Shown: positions 9,101 through 16,556 of the stretch, piece after piece
How the letters are laid out: the number at the start of each line of letters is the position of its first letter
How positions within the stretch are numbered: position 1 is the first letter of the stretch
Assembly (NCBI RefSeq): GCF_037040815.1
Contig: NZ_CP146232.1
Span: 4,248,001 to 4,312,000, forward strand
DNA from: Pararoseomonas sp. SCSIO 73927
GTDB lineage: Bacteria > Pseudomonadota > Alphaproteobacteria > Acetobacterales > Acetobacteraceae
Length of the DNA: 64,000 bases
Direction of reading: 5' to 3'
Program-made: the position numbers and the translations under genes
Notes under the pieces: generated by a model
Told to the model about the DNA's origin: nothing
Databases searched by the model: none
Seen by the model: only the letters and a program-made list of their open reading frames with translations

Positions 9101-10519
9101 GCTGAGGAAGCCCGTATGGGCCTCGCCGGCATAGATCACGGTTTCGAGCTGCGCGTCCGACAGTACGCCCTCGGTGATGAGCCGTTCGGGCAGGCGTGGA
9201 CGATAGCTCGGCTTGGGCGGTGCGACCGACGCCATGGCCGCCGATTGCACGAGCTTGGTCGGATGGGCTTGAGAGCCAGGAATGCGGATCGTCTGAAGTC
9301 CGTATTCCTCGTAGATGGCGTCGGTCAGCCGACCATGTTCGGCCAGCTTCCAGTCGAGGGTCTCATAGGCGAGGTCCAGGTAAAACGGCTCCTCGAGTGA
9401 TGACCTCTGCGGCGCGTTCGCGGTGCCGCGCGCAATCGGACAGGCAACTTGCTTCAGCGCCATCGCCGACGGCGCCGGCAGGGCGACCGAACCCGCCACT
9501 GTGAGCCGTGGGGGAACGTGTTCCGTGACCCAGCCCATAAGCGTCTGCGTGTCGACTGCTTGACCCTGTGATGCGGGAAACCGGGCCGGATCGTCTGCCG
9601 GCAGCTTGTCGAAGACGGTGAGCCGCGTCTCGATAGTGGTGCCGTGCCTGGCGTAGACGGCGCCCTCGATGCTCGCGGTGAATACGACGCGGCCGCGCTC
9701 CTGCAGTCGGATGAACGCCTCGCGCCAGGCTGGATGCTCCGGGCTGACATTGGCGCCGGTGATGGCCACCAAGCGCCCGCCCTCGGCGAGGCGGGCGAGC
9801 GCGGATGCGATGTGTCTCAGAGCGGCGTCGGCCATGCGACCGGAGACGTTCGCCATCGCCGAGAATGGCGGGTTCATCAGCACGACCGACGGGACCATAG
9901 CCGGGTGCAGATGATCGTCGATCTGCGCTGCGTCGAAGCGCGTGACTGCGACCGCCGGGAAGAGGGAGGAGAGGAGGCTGGCGCGGGTTTCCGCCAGTTC
10001 GTTGAGGATCAAAGTAGCGCCCGCAATCTCGGACAGAATGGCGAGCAAACCGGTCCCGGCGGACGGTTCGAGCACACGGTCGGCAGGTGTAATAGCGGCC
10101 GCGCGCGACGCTATGAAGCCGAGCGGGATGGGCGTCGAGAATTGCTGGAACGTCTCGCTTTCGAGGGAGCGGCGGGTGTGCGTGGGAAGCAGACCGGCGA
10201 CTCTGGCGACCAGCGGCAGGGCAGCGGCCGGAGAGCCGGCTTTGTGCAAAAGCGCTTTGCCGTATTTGCGGAGGAAGAGAACGGTCGCTGCCTCGCAGGC
10301 GTCGTAGGCCAGCTTCCAGTCCCAGGCTCCGGCAGCGTCGCTCGCGTTGAAGCTCGCTTCCATCGCGTCACGAAGCAGGGTGGCGTCGACACGTCGGCCG
10401 GCTTCGAGATGGACGAGGATGGATCGGGCGGCATCGAGCAGGGCCGCCATTCTGTCGACGCGTGGCAGATGAGACGCCGGCCTATGTTCTTGCGCGCATG
10501 GCGCGGAACGATCGTGCAT
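6185..10519 (-). CDS. Methyltransferase-Strawberry notch-like helicase fusion
   Basis: This 1444-residue protein joins two parts. Residues about 130-330 form a Rossmann methyltransferase with RVLEPSAGTGLLAIL (motif I, near 150) and VVLMNPPFSAM (NPPF near 216). Residues about 430-1250 form a superfamily 2 helicase of the Strawberry-notch type. Its Walker A is LGDGTGAGKGRQSAA near 505, its Walker B is IIFDESHAM near 610, and QGLGRTNRTNQ near 1010-1020 is motif VI. Such fusions are characteristic of large alphaproteobacterial conjugative elements, where they are probably involved in DNA maintenance or protection; the exact activity is unproven. The NPPF motif suggests N6-adenine or N4-cytosine methylation. 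The gene is preceded by one copy of the repeated leader (10520-10615). An internal ATG at 10450 is an alternative start. Confidence 0.85.
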   Translation of the reverse strand: MHDRSAPCAQEHRPASHLPRVDRMAALLDAARSILVHLEAGRRVDATLLRDAMEASFNASDAAGAWDWKLAYDACEAATVLFLRKYGKALLHKAGSPAAALPLVARVAGLLPTHTRRSLESETFQQFSTPIPLGFIASRAAAITPADRVLEPSAGTGLLAILSEIAGATLILNELAETRASLLSSLFPAVAVTRFDAAQIDDHLHPAMVPSVVLMNPPFSAMANVSGRMADAALRHIASALARLAEGGRLVAITGANVSPEHPAWREAFIRLQERGRVVFTASIEGAVYARHGTTIETRLTVFDKLPADDPARFPASQGQAVDTQTLMGWVTEHVPPRLTVAGSVALPAPSAMALKQVACPIARGTANAPQRSSLEEPFYLDLAYETLDWKLAEHGRLTDAIYEEYGLQTIRIPGSQAHPTKLVQSAAMASVAPPKPSYRPRLPERLITEGVLSDAQLETVIYAGEAHTGFLSGAWTIDATFDVVSAAPDDAASAVRFRRGFMLGDGTGAGKGRQSAAIILDNWLHGRRKAVWISKSDKLIEDAQRDWSALDMERLLVTPLSRFPQGRPITLPEGVLFTTYATLRSDEKADKVSRVRQIVDWLGSDFDGVIIFDESHAMQNAGGGKGERGDVAQSQQGRAGLRLQHALPGARIVYVSATGATTVHNLAYAQRLGLWGGEDFPFATRAEFVAAIEAGGIAAMEVLARDLRALGLYTARSLSYDGVEYELVEHALTDEQRRIYDAYAGAFSIIHNNLDAAMRAANITSETGTLNPRAKSAARSAFESTKQRFFGHLLTSMKTPTLIRSIQRDLDDGHAAVVQIVSTGEALMERRLAEVPTEEWNDVRVDITPREYVLSYLQNSFPVQLYEPFTDADGNLSSRPVTRDGQPVKSREALARRDRLIEKLASLPPVPGALDQIVQRFGTDLVAEVTGRSRRIIRKGDRLMVENRPGSANLAETAAFMDDAKRILVFSDAGGTGRSYHADLAARNQRLRVHYLLEPGWKADAAIQGLGRTNRTNQAQPPLFRPIATDVKAEKRFLSTIARRLDTLGAITRGQRQTGGQGLFRPEDNLESPHARDALRQLYLLIVRGKVDGCPLQIFESATGLSLMDDTGIRDELPPITTFLNRLLALTIDLQGILFSAFEQLLNARIAGALASGTYDIGLETLKAESFVVTDRHTIYTHPATGAETRLLTITQRERNRPLSLEQAFELLADPRAALLINDRSARAAVQVPAPSIMLDDGEIERRVRLLRPMEHHHASLAWMAESHWRVADREVFAAAWQRELGQIPEFTDSTIHVVAGLLLPIWKRLPDECTRVYRLQTDDGERIIGRRVSPAWAANALAIGAPTLTAADAFAALVAGSTVLDLTEGLQLHRARVMGVHRIELSGFSDTMRDLLRSYGLFHEIISWKLRMFVPTDATGVGVLAKVMERYPVTRISEREAA

Positions 10520-10615
10520 GGGGAAGACCTCGAGGAGAGCGGGAACAGGGCGAGCCCTCGGCCGCTCTCTCTCGACCGTCCGGGCTCAAACCCGTCACGG
10601 CCCCCTCTGCCTCTC
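10520..10615 (-). promoter_or_regulatory. Repeated structured 5' leader, copy 1 (before the helicase gene)
   Basis: On the minus strand this leader contains GAGAGGCAGAG (10605-10615), CGTGACGGGTT (from 10599), a GAGAGAGAG loop closed by CGGTCG/CGGCCG, and an outer GAGCCC/GGGCTC stem, then the start codon region. The first two blocks recur before parB and ardC. This copy is about 24 bases longer than the others and its final CCCGTC arm is degenerate. Confidence 0.5.
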
Positions 10616-10637
10616 GACGTGCGAGTGGCAGGCTGAA

Positions 10638-11282
10638 TCAACCGAAGCGCCGGCCCGCTTCGGTGAAGGTGTAGCCGTTCGCCGCAATCGCCTCGTCGAC
10701 CTCCTCGTCCGAGGTCAGATGCTCGTATTCCCTTTCGAGCTGGCGGTAGAGCCAGCGGGCCAGATCACGGAGCGCTTCCGATACGGCATCTTCTGCATCG
10801 GCGGTCATGTCCTGACCTACGGGACTGTCGCGATCAACCATGATGGCCATGCACTGCTCGTGATAGTAGCGCCCCCGCTGAGTCATCGTGGCTCGGAGCT
10901 GGTAGAAGTTGCGCCGCTGAACGGCCTGGAGGGTATCGGCGATCCGGTGAAGCGCGGTATCCGTCGGTGCATAGGCCCGGATGCGGCCGGCGGCGGATCT
11001 CGCGTGTCGGTAGTCGCCCTCGAAGCAGGCTCCGTCGCCCTGGCTCCAGAAGCCCGAAAACCAGATGCAGGGTTTCAAGCGGGTGCTACCGCCGAACAGT
11101 CGGACAGGGCGCCTCCTGAGACTGATGCCCAGGATCATGCAAATGCGTTCGAAGTCGTCATAGACGAACTCGAACCAGTCATAATCGAAGCCACCCTCGC
11201 GGTACCATCCGCGCGCGGCGTCCTTCGCCGCAGTGGAGAGTTCGTCGAGGCGATAGACGATGGTTTCGATGATCTCAGGCAT
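10638..11282 (-). CDS. Element-conserved protein often annotated as an antitoxin of a stability system
   Basis: The 214-residue product starts MPEIIETIVYRLDELSTAAK at an ATG with GGAGGT eight bases upstream. Conserved stretches are ARGWYREGGFDYDWFEFVYDDF, CIWFSGFWSQGDGACFEGDY, RGRYYHEQCMAI and the C-terminal YEHLTSDEEVDEAI. I recognise this as a widespread element protein that databases label antitoxin of toxin-antitoxin stability system; I know of no experimental basis for that label, and no toxin-like partner is obvious next to it. Its start overlaps the end of the upstream gene by eight bases, so the two are co-translated. Confidence 0.7.
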   Translation of the reverse strand: MPEIIETIVYRLDELSTAAKDAARGWYREGGFDYDWFEFVYDDFERICMILGISLRRRPVRLFGGSTRLKPCIWFSGFWSQGDGACFEGDYRHARSAAGRIRAYAPTDTALHRIADTLQAVQRRNFYQLRATMTQRGRYYHEQCMAIMVDRDSPVGQDMTADAEDAVSEALRDLARWLYRQLEREYEHLTSDEEVDEAIAANGYTFTEAGRRFG

Positions 11283-11691
11283 CGGGATTACCTCCATCCA
11301 CCGCGGCGGCGAGCCAGCCATCGGTGTCGATCCATCCGAGGGTCTCACCCGTGCCGAGGTCGAGGACGTGCGCACCGCCACCGAACGCATTGAGCCGGGG
11401 CCGCGAGCAGGTATTGGCGTATTGGAAGCCCCAACGGCCCTTGAGGCTAAACTCCGTCGCGCAGAGTTTCACGAACTGGATCAGCCGTTCTGGATCGCCG
11501 GAGACGTCATCCCGTAGCCAGAGCTGCGAGCCGCCGTGCTCCGGCTGGATGGAGACAAGGAAGCCCTCCGACGGCGGTTCTTCCGACGCGCCGGCTTCGG
11601 ACAGGGCATTGTAGAGATCGAGTGCGCGCGCGGCGTTCTGAGGTGTGCCGACGTCGAGCAGGCACGAGAAGTGCGTGAAAAAGTCTGCCAT
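11275..11691 (-). CDS. Conserved element protein, unknown function
   Basis: A 138-residue soluble protein: MADFFTHFSCLLDVGTPQNA at the N-terminus, GFLVSIQPEHGGSQLWLRDD in the middle and GRWGFQYANTCSRPRLNAFG later. A GGGAG ribosome site precedes the ATG at 11691. I know no function for it. The composition, start signal and eight-base overlap with the following antitoxin-annotated gene support a real gene in a two-gene unit. A terminator lies immediately upstream (11706-11737), so this pair is separated from parB, with its promoter presumably within or just after the terminator region. Confidence 0.65.
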   Translation of the reverse strand: MADFFTHFSCLLDVGTPQNAARALDLYNALSEAGASEEPPSEGFLVSIQPEHGGSQLWLRDDVSGDPERLIQFVKLCATEFSLKGRWGFQYANTCSRPRLNAFGGGAHVLDLGTGETLGWIDTDGWLAAAVDGGNPDA

Positions 11692-11705
11692 GACAGTCTC
11701 CCACG

Positions 11706-11737
11706 AAAATAAAAAGGCCCGGCGTGGCGACCGGGCT
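11706..11737 (-). terminator. Rho-independent terminator after parB
   Basis: On the minus strand GCCCGG, an eight-base loop, CCGGGC and then TTTTTATTTT form a classic intrinsic terminator, about 60 bases beyond the parB stop and 15 bases before the next gene's start. Confidence 0.75.
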
Positions 11738-11796
11738 GATGGAAGGGGCGTGTGAGGAAAGATGCGGGACCACCGGAGCGGTCCCGCCTGGATCGG

Positions 11797-13941
11797 CTAC
11801 TCGGCTGCGATGGCCGGGAGCGGCTCGGTATCTTCGTCCGAAGCTTCCTCGTCGGCTGATAGGAACGCCGGCAGATCCACGGAGCTTGCCTCAGCTTCGG
11901 GTTCGGCCGTTTCGGAGGATGTGTCCGTGTCGGCGAGCCGCAGCGGCTCGGGCAGCCACCGGGCGTCGGCGAGAAGTCGTTCGGCTTCCTTGGCCATTTC
12001 AGCTTTCTTCAGATGCTCTATGAGCTGCGCCGCCCGATCTCCCGCGCCCTCACGCACGGCCTCGACGATGCGTCGCTTCGGCACCCGGCCGAGATAATTG
12101 TCGACCGAAGGACGCCATCCGGCCTCCACCATGTCGAGACCAGTCGCCCGCGCGAGCCGGTCGGCCTGGGTGAGACGGCGTTCGAGCCCGTCCTGGGACA
12201 CGCCGTTCCCGCCGTAGGGGTTCGGCTTCTCGTAAAGCGCGTTGACGCCGAAGCTCACGCAATGAGCGAGCAGCGCGAGTCGGCTCGCATCGTCGAGTGC
12301 CGACAGCCAGTCCCAGAGCGCCTCATCGTCCTGCGGAAGATCGGCCTTCCAGGCGTCCTGACGCTCCGCGATCGCGCATGCGGAGGGGCTGTCCTTGAGG
12401 TCGGCGGCCTGCGCGGGGAAGAAGACGTGTCGCACGGACGCTTCGAGGCATCCGCCGCCGGTGCTGGTGCGCTGGAATGTGTCGATGACGAGCTTGTGCA
12501 GCAGCGCCGTCAGCGCGATCTGTGGGTTACTCGCCACGGCGTCGCGCAGCGCGAGCGTGCGATGGGCGGTCAGTTCGATCACCAGGCGCTCGGGCAACGG
12601 CTTGATAACGTCGTCCTCGTCGTCCTCGCTTTCGATCGGCTGCCCGCCGACCGTGATGACGGTGCGGGACGTGCCGCTCGGTCCGGGTTCGCCGGCTTGA
12701 GCGCCGGTCGCCGCCGTAGCGCCACCGGTCTCGTCGTCGGGCAGAACGAGGGGCGCCTCGTCGTCCGGGCGAACATAGCCGCGGTCGGCCACGAGCCTGC
12801 CGTCCGCGCCGATGCTCACGAAGACGCCAGCACGCGTGATATCACAGGGATCAAAGATCACCGACCGGGTGTCGAGCTCATCCAGCTGGGCCTCGATTTC
12901 GCCGAGCCGCGCATCGACCTCGTCTGGCAATTCGTCCGCACCTTCACACTCTGCTTCGAGCCGCTGATACTCAGCGTTGAGCGCGTCGATCGTCGCCTGT
13001 TCGTCAGCCGATCGTTCGGCGGCGACACCGTCGATCTGGCGCAGACCGTGGGTGTGACCGTAGGGGAAGTCGGCAGCGACCTCGATCCACTTCCAACCTT
13101 CGGCCGCGATGGCCTCAGCCTCTGTCTTCAGCTTGGCGGCAACCAGGGTATCGAGCAGGGCGACATCGGCGAGCCAGCCGCCATCGTCCTGTTGGAAGAG
13201 ATCGCGCAGGACCGTGCCGCCAGCGGCTTCATAGGCATCGAGCCCGACGAACATGGCGCGGCGGTCCGACGCGCGCACCGTCTTCTCGGTCAGCATGCGG
13301 CGGATCTGATAGGGCTCCTTGGACCAGGAGCTTGCGATCGTCTCCCAGACCTGTTCCTGCCTCGGATGGTCGGCGCTGACCGTGAAGGCCATCAGCTGCT
13401 CCAGCGTCATGCCGTCCTCGGCATAGATGTCGAGAAGCTTCGGCGAGACGCCGGCAAGACGCAGACGCTGCTTCACCACATGAGCGGAGGTGAAGAAGGC
13501 CGCGGCAATTTCTTCCTCGGACTGGCCCTTGTCGCGCAGCGCCTGGAACGCCCGGAACTGATCGAGCGGGTGGAGCGGGGCACGCTGAAGGTTCTCTGCC
13601 AGGGAGTCGTCTTCGGCCAGAATCGGCGTGGCGGGATCGCGCACCACGCACGGCACTGCGGCTGTCTTGGCGAGGCGCTTCTGCTTCACCAGACGCTCGA
13701 GCGCCCGGTAGCGACGCCCACCGGCCGGGATCTCGTACAGGCCGGTCTCTGCGCCATCGGCATCGATGATAGGACGGACGTTGAGGCTCTGCAGGAGACC
13801 GCGGCGGGCGATGTCCTCGGCGAGTTCCTCGATCGAAATGCCGGCTTTGATGCGCCGGACGTTCGCCTGCGAGAGCGTGAGCTTGTTGAAGGGGATGTCG
13901 CGCGATGGCGAGAGGATGATCTTCTGAATGGCAGTGGCCAT
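11797..13941 (-). CDS. ParB/RepB/Spo0J-family protein, long element form
   Basis: The 714-residue product starts MATAIQKIILSPSRDIPFNK. The ParB N-terminal domain is clear: LTLSQANVRRIKAGISIEEL, GLLQSLNVRPI, YEIPAGGRRYRALERL (box I, near residue 82) and SLAENLQRAPLHPLDQFRAF (box II, near 127). A helix-turn-helix follows (EEEIAAAFFTSAHVVKQRLR). The remaining 450 residues include an acidic segment near 420-470 and helical sequence typical of element ParB proteins, about twice the length of chromosomal ParB. It may aid element maintenance or act as a regulator; no ParA partner is in the window. A copy of the repeated leader precedes it and an intrinsic terminator follows, so it is a single-gene unit. 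Confidence 0.87.
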   Translation of the reverse strand: MATAIQKIILSPSRDIPFNKLTLSQANVRRIKAGISIEELAEDIARRGLLQSLNVRPIIDADGAETGLYEIPAGGRRYRALERLVKQKRLAKTAAVPCVVRDPATPILAEDDSLAENLQRAPLHPLDQFRAFQALRDKGQSEEEIAAAFFTSAHVVKQRLRLAGVSPKLLDIYAEDGMTLEQLMAFTVSADHPRQEQVWETIASSWSKEPYQIRRMLTEKTVRASDRRAMFVGLDAYEAAGGTVLRDLFQQDDGGWLADVALLDTLVAAKLKTEAEAIAAEGWKWIEVAADFPYGHTHGLRQIDGVAAERSADEQATIDALNAEYQRLEAECEGADELPDEVDARLGEIEAQLDELDTRSVIFDPCDITRAGVFVSIGADGRLVADRGYVRPDDEAPLVLPDDETGGATAATGAQAGEPGPSGTSRTVITVGGQPIESEDDEDDVIKPLPERLVIELTAHRTLALRDAVASNPQIALTALLHKLVIDTFQRTSTGGGCLEASVRHVFFPAQAADLKDSPSACAIAERQDAWKADLPQDDEALWDWLSALDDASRLALLAHCVSFGVNALYEKPNPYGGNGVSQDGLERRLTQADRLARATGLDMVEAGWRPSVDNYLGRVPKRRIVEAVREGAGDRAAQLIEHLKKAEMAKEAERLLADARWLPEPLRLADTDTSSETAEPEAEASSVDLPAFLSADEEASDEDTEPLPAIAAE

Positions 13942-14024
13942 GACAGGTCTCCGCGACGGGCGGCCGGGAGCCTCTCTCCCGACCTCCAACCCGTCACGAA
14001 AATCGGCGCAGCCCTCTTCCTCTC
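13942..14024 (-). promoter_or_regulatory. Repeated structured 5' leader, copy 2 (before parB)
   Basis: Reading the minus strand: GAGAGGAAGAG (14014-14024), CGTGACGGGTT, a CGGGAG-AGAGG-CTCCCG hairpin, then CCCGTC, which can pair with the earlier GACGGG, and GCGGAGACC leading to the ATG. The copy before ardC has the same layout to within one base of length. Confidence 0.6.
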
Positions 14025-14079
14025 ATTGCTTCCGGAAAGCCGGAACGCCGTAGAGCCGGAAAGACGGGACTGCGCCGAT
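14002..14079 (-). terminator. Long inverted repeat downstream of ardC
   Basis: ATCGGCGCAG at 14002-14011 is the exact complement of 14070-14079, and a further CCC/GGG pairing (14012-14014 with 14066-14068) extends it past one bulged base. In the ardC transcript the second arm is followed by TTTTC. The loop is long (about 50 bases, with its own CCGGA-type repeats), so this could be a terminator or a regulatory site. It overlaps the parB leader. Confidence 0.4.
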
Positions 14080-14101
14080 GCTTGGAGTGGAAGCGAGTGG
14101 G

Positions 14102-15070
14102 TCAGGCTGCCTGGCGTTCGGCCTCGGGAGTGGTGGCAATTGCCTGACCCGGTTCGCCCGCATGTGGGGCGAAGGCCAGCAACCAGTCCGCTGCCTTGCT
14201 CGCCTGACTGGCTGCACGGACGATGGCGCGATTGTCCTCGCGCAGGACCTCGGCCCAGGATCCGATGTAGTCGGCGTGGCGGACGGTCGGGGCGATGCCG
14301 AGGGCGGCGCAGCAGAAGGCCGAGGCGATTTCGGCCACCAGTTCCTCGAACGCGTATTTCTTGGAGCCGAACGATCCTGTGAGATCGCGTCCGAGCCGAT
14401 GGGCTGCGCCGCTGGCATGGGCGCATTCATGCAGCGCCGTGCGATGCCAGTTGATGGGCTCGAAGAAGGCCTGGGGCGGCGGCACCATCACATAGTCAGG
14501 TGCCGGCGCGTAGTAAGCCCGGTCGCCGCCGATGCGAAAGTCGATTCCGCTCGCCCGGATCAGCGCGTCGACCGTGGGCTCGATCAGCCCGGGTTCGGGC
14601 GCCGGCACAGCGGCCACGAGGTCCTCGGGCAGGCCGTCACACTGAGCGACGTTGAAGACCGTGAAGCGCTTCAGGAACGGGATCGCCTGTGCCTCGTCGC
14701 CGGTCTCTCGCGCACGACGGCGTTCATCGTCCGGCACGAAGCGGTCGGCATAGACGACGGTGGTGCCGCGCTCGCCCTTGCGGACATTGCCGCCAAGCGA
14801 CAGGGCCTGGCGGAAGGTCAGCCAGCCTTGGCTCGGGAAGCCGTGCGAGATCACCGCGCCCCAGAGGATCAGCACATTGACCCCCGAGTAGCCGCGCCCG
14901 GTTGCGGCGTTGGTCGGCATGGCGAGCGGCGCCTTGGCCGCGGCCGTCCCCCAGGGCTGGACCCAGGGCAACCGTCCGGCCTCCAGTTCGGCCAGAATCT
15001 TGCCGGTGATTTCGTCATACAGGCTCTTCCGGTCGGCGCTCGGCCGGCCGCGTGGATCAAGTTTCGACAT
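14102..15070 (-). CDS. ArdC-like antirestriction protein with zincin metallopeptidase domain
   Basis: The 322-residue product has the ArdC N-terminal ssDNA-binding domain (KSLYDEITGKILAELEAGRL, PWGTAAAKAPLAMPTNAATG, YSGVNVLILWGA) followed by a zincin-like domain. The metal-binding helix is WHRTALHECAHASGAAHRL near residue 210; HECAH is the HExxH motif, with a downstream Glu in FEELVAEIASAFCC. Related plasmid proteins bind single-stranded DNA and protect incoming elements from host restriction. That fits a conjugative element, especially one that carries its own restriction-like cargo. It is the last backbone gene before the cargo junction and has a copy of the repeated leader. Confidence 0.87.
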   Translation of the reverse strand: MSKLDPRGRPSADRKSLYDEITGKILAELEAGRLPWVQPWGTAAAKAPLAMPTNAATGRGYSGVNVLILWGAVISHGFPSQGWLTFRQALSLGGNVRKGERGTTVVYADRFVPDDERRRARETGDEAQAIPFLKRFTVFNVAQCDGLPEDLVAAVPAPEPGLIEPTVDALIRASGIDFRIGGDRAYYAPAPDYVMVPPPQAFFEPINWHRTALHECAHASGAAHRLGRDLTGSFGSKKYAFEELVAEIASAFCCAALGIAPTVRHADYIGSWAEVLREDNRAIVRAASQASKAADWLLAFAPHAGEPGQAIATTPEAERQAA

Positions 15071-15153
15071 CGCGGGTCTCCGCGACGGGTGCCGGAAGCC
15101 TCTCTCCCAGCCTTCAACCCGTCACGGCACAGCCGGCCTGCACTCTCACTCTC
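15071..15153 (-). promoter_or_regulatory. Repeated structured 5' leader, copy 3 (before ardC)
   Basis: The minus strand reads GAGAGTGAGAG (15143-15153), CGTGACGGGTT, a GGGAG-AGAGG-CTTCC hairpin, ACCCGTC pairing back to GACGGG, and GCGGAGACC before the ATG. Compared with the parB copy, one stem base pair changes from G-C to G-U, which keeps pairing. Confidence 0.6.
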
Positions 15154-15325
15154 GGGGGGCGTTGCGGGGGCTCCCCGCTAGACACGGGTCGGCAGAGACA
15201 AAGTTCAGCCGCAGGGGAAGGCTTTCCCCTCAGATCCTGGGAATGCTCACGATACCAATCAGCGGACCATTGACTACAAATCTGCCGAGGCTGATGATGC
15301 CAATCAGCCGGTAGTCGGAGATGTC
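15154..15325 (+). promoter_or_regulatory. Backbone/cargo junction with a candidate promoter
   Basis: This is the divergent space between ardC and the cargo. TTGACT at 15270-15275 and GATGAT at 15293-15298, 17 bases apart, make a plausible sigma-70-type promoter for the plus-strand defence block. A 7-bp inverted repeat (GGCTGAT at 15289-15295, ATCAGCC at 15303-15309) overlaps the -10 and could be an operator. Confidence 0.4.
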
Positions 15326-16546
15326 ATGTTCCAGCGATTCGTTGAGCGGAGGGCGGAGGAGGCGCTTGCAGACACGCCGGTCGTCCTCATCGTCGGACCG
15401 CGCCGGGCCGGCAAGACGACGCTGGTGCGAAAGATGGGAGAAACCGGCTGGACCTATAGCACACTCGACGACCAGACCGTCCTCGAGGCCGCCCAGTCCG
15501 ACCCGGCCGGGTTCATCCGAGGTCTGGATCGCGCCATCATCGACGAGATCCAGCGCGCGCCCAATCTGTTGCTGGCGATCAAGAAGACGGTCGACGAAGA
15601 TTATCGCCCGGGCCGTTTCCTGCTGACCGGCTCGGCCAATGTGCTGACCTTGCCGCGCGTCGCTGACAGCCTCGCTGGCCGGATGGAAACCATTCGGATG
15701 CTGCCCTTGGCTCGGGCGGAAATCGAAAGCCGAGCACCGACCTTTCTGGAACGCCTGTTCGAGGGGACTTTGGAGAGTCAAAGCGCCGCCATTGTCGGCG
15801 ACGAGTTGGTCCAGCTTGCGTTGCGCGGCGGCTTTCCTGAGGCGATTAGTCGTGACAGCGAACGCCGGCGACAAGACTGGGCGCGTGCGTATCTCACCTC
15901 GATCCTGACCCGTGATCTGCGCGATATCGCTGAAGTTGAGAAGCTCACCGAACTCCCCAAGTTCGTGCGTCTTCTCGCCGAACATTCCGGGCAGCTCGTC
16001 AACTATTCCCAGCTTGCGAGCGGCATCAACGTCAACCACAGGACCGGTCAGCGCTATGTCGGTCTGCTCGAACAGGTGTTCCTGATCGCGACCCTGCAGC
16101 CATGGTTCACCAATGCGCTCAAGCGCATCGTTAAGACGCCCAAGCTGCATTTCCTTGATTCCGGCCTGCTGGCTGCCGCGCGCGGGCTGACTTTCGATCG
16201 GATCAAGGCGGATCGGGGGGCATTTGGCGCGCTGCTCGAGAGCTTTGTGTTCTCCGAAGTGCTGAAGCTGATGACGGCCTCAGACCTGCGTCTGACGCCA
16301 CATCATTTCCGCGATCGGGACATGCGCGAGGTCGACATCGTGCTCGAGCGCGATGACGGCATGATTGCCGCCATCGAGGTGAAGGCGAGCGCAACGGTCA
16401 AGGCCAGCGACTTTTCGGGCCTGCGCGCATTGGCCGAGGCTTGTGGGGACCGCTTCGCGTTTGGCGTCGTCCTCTACGACAGCACGGATGTCGTGCCGTT
16501 CGGAGACCGCCTGGCGGCCGCGCCACTATCGTGTCTGTGGGCGTGA
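15326..16546 (+). CDS. AAA+ ATPase with DUF4143 C-terminal domain
   Basis: The 406-residue protein has an AAA-type N-terminal domain: VVLIVGPRRAGKTTLVRKM (Walker A near residue 25), AIIDEIQRAPNLL (Walker B near 71) and FLLTGSANVL (sensor region near 97). The C-terminal DUF4143 region shows LDSGLLAAARG, FGALLESFVFSEVLK and REVDIVLERDDGMIAAIEVK. The last stretch (D...E-x-K) resembles a PD-(D/E)XK core, so DNA binding or cleavage is possible but unproven. The start has a GGAG site. The helicase gene begins ten bases after the stop, with its ribosome site in the gap, so this gene heads the cargo operon. Genes of this family are widespread and also occur outside defence loci. Confidence 0.8.
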   Translation: MFQRFVERRAEEALADTPVVLIVGPRRAGKTTLVRKMGETGWTYSTLDDQTVLEAAQSDPAGFIRGLDRAIIDEIQRAPNLLLAIKKTVDEDYRPGRFLLTGSANVLTLPRVADSLAGRMETIRMLPLARAEIESRAPTFLERLFEGTLESQSAAIVGDELVQLALRGGFPEAISRDSERRRQDWARAYLTSILTRDLRDIAEVEKLTELPKFVRLLAEHSGQLVNYSQLASGINVNHRTGQRYVGLLEQVFLIATLQPWFTNALKRIVKTPKLHFLDSGLLAAARGLTFDRIKADRGAFGALLESFVFSEVLKLMTASDLRLTPHHFRDRDMREVDIVLERDDGMIAAIEVKASATVKASDFSGLRALAEACGDRFAFGVVLYDSTDVVPFGDRLAAAPLSCLWA

Positions 16547-16556
16547 GGAAAAGCCG

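Noticed and set aside
10638..11691. Toxin-antitoxin pair formed by the two overlapping genes
   Set aside because: The upstream 138-residue protein shows no toxin motif, and the antitoxin label of the other is only a database name.
12013..14382. Long plus-strand open frame (789 codons) opposite parB and ardC
   Set aside because: It is the antisense shadow of parB: the composition is typical of reverse frames in high-GC genes, and parB has clear ParB motifs, a ribosome site and a terminator.
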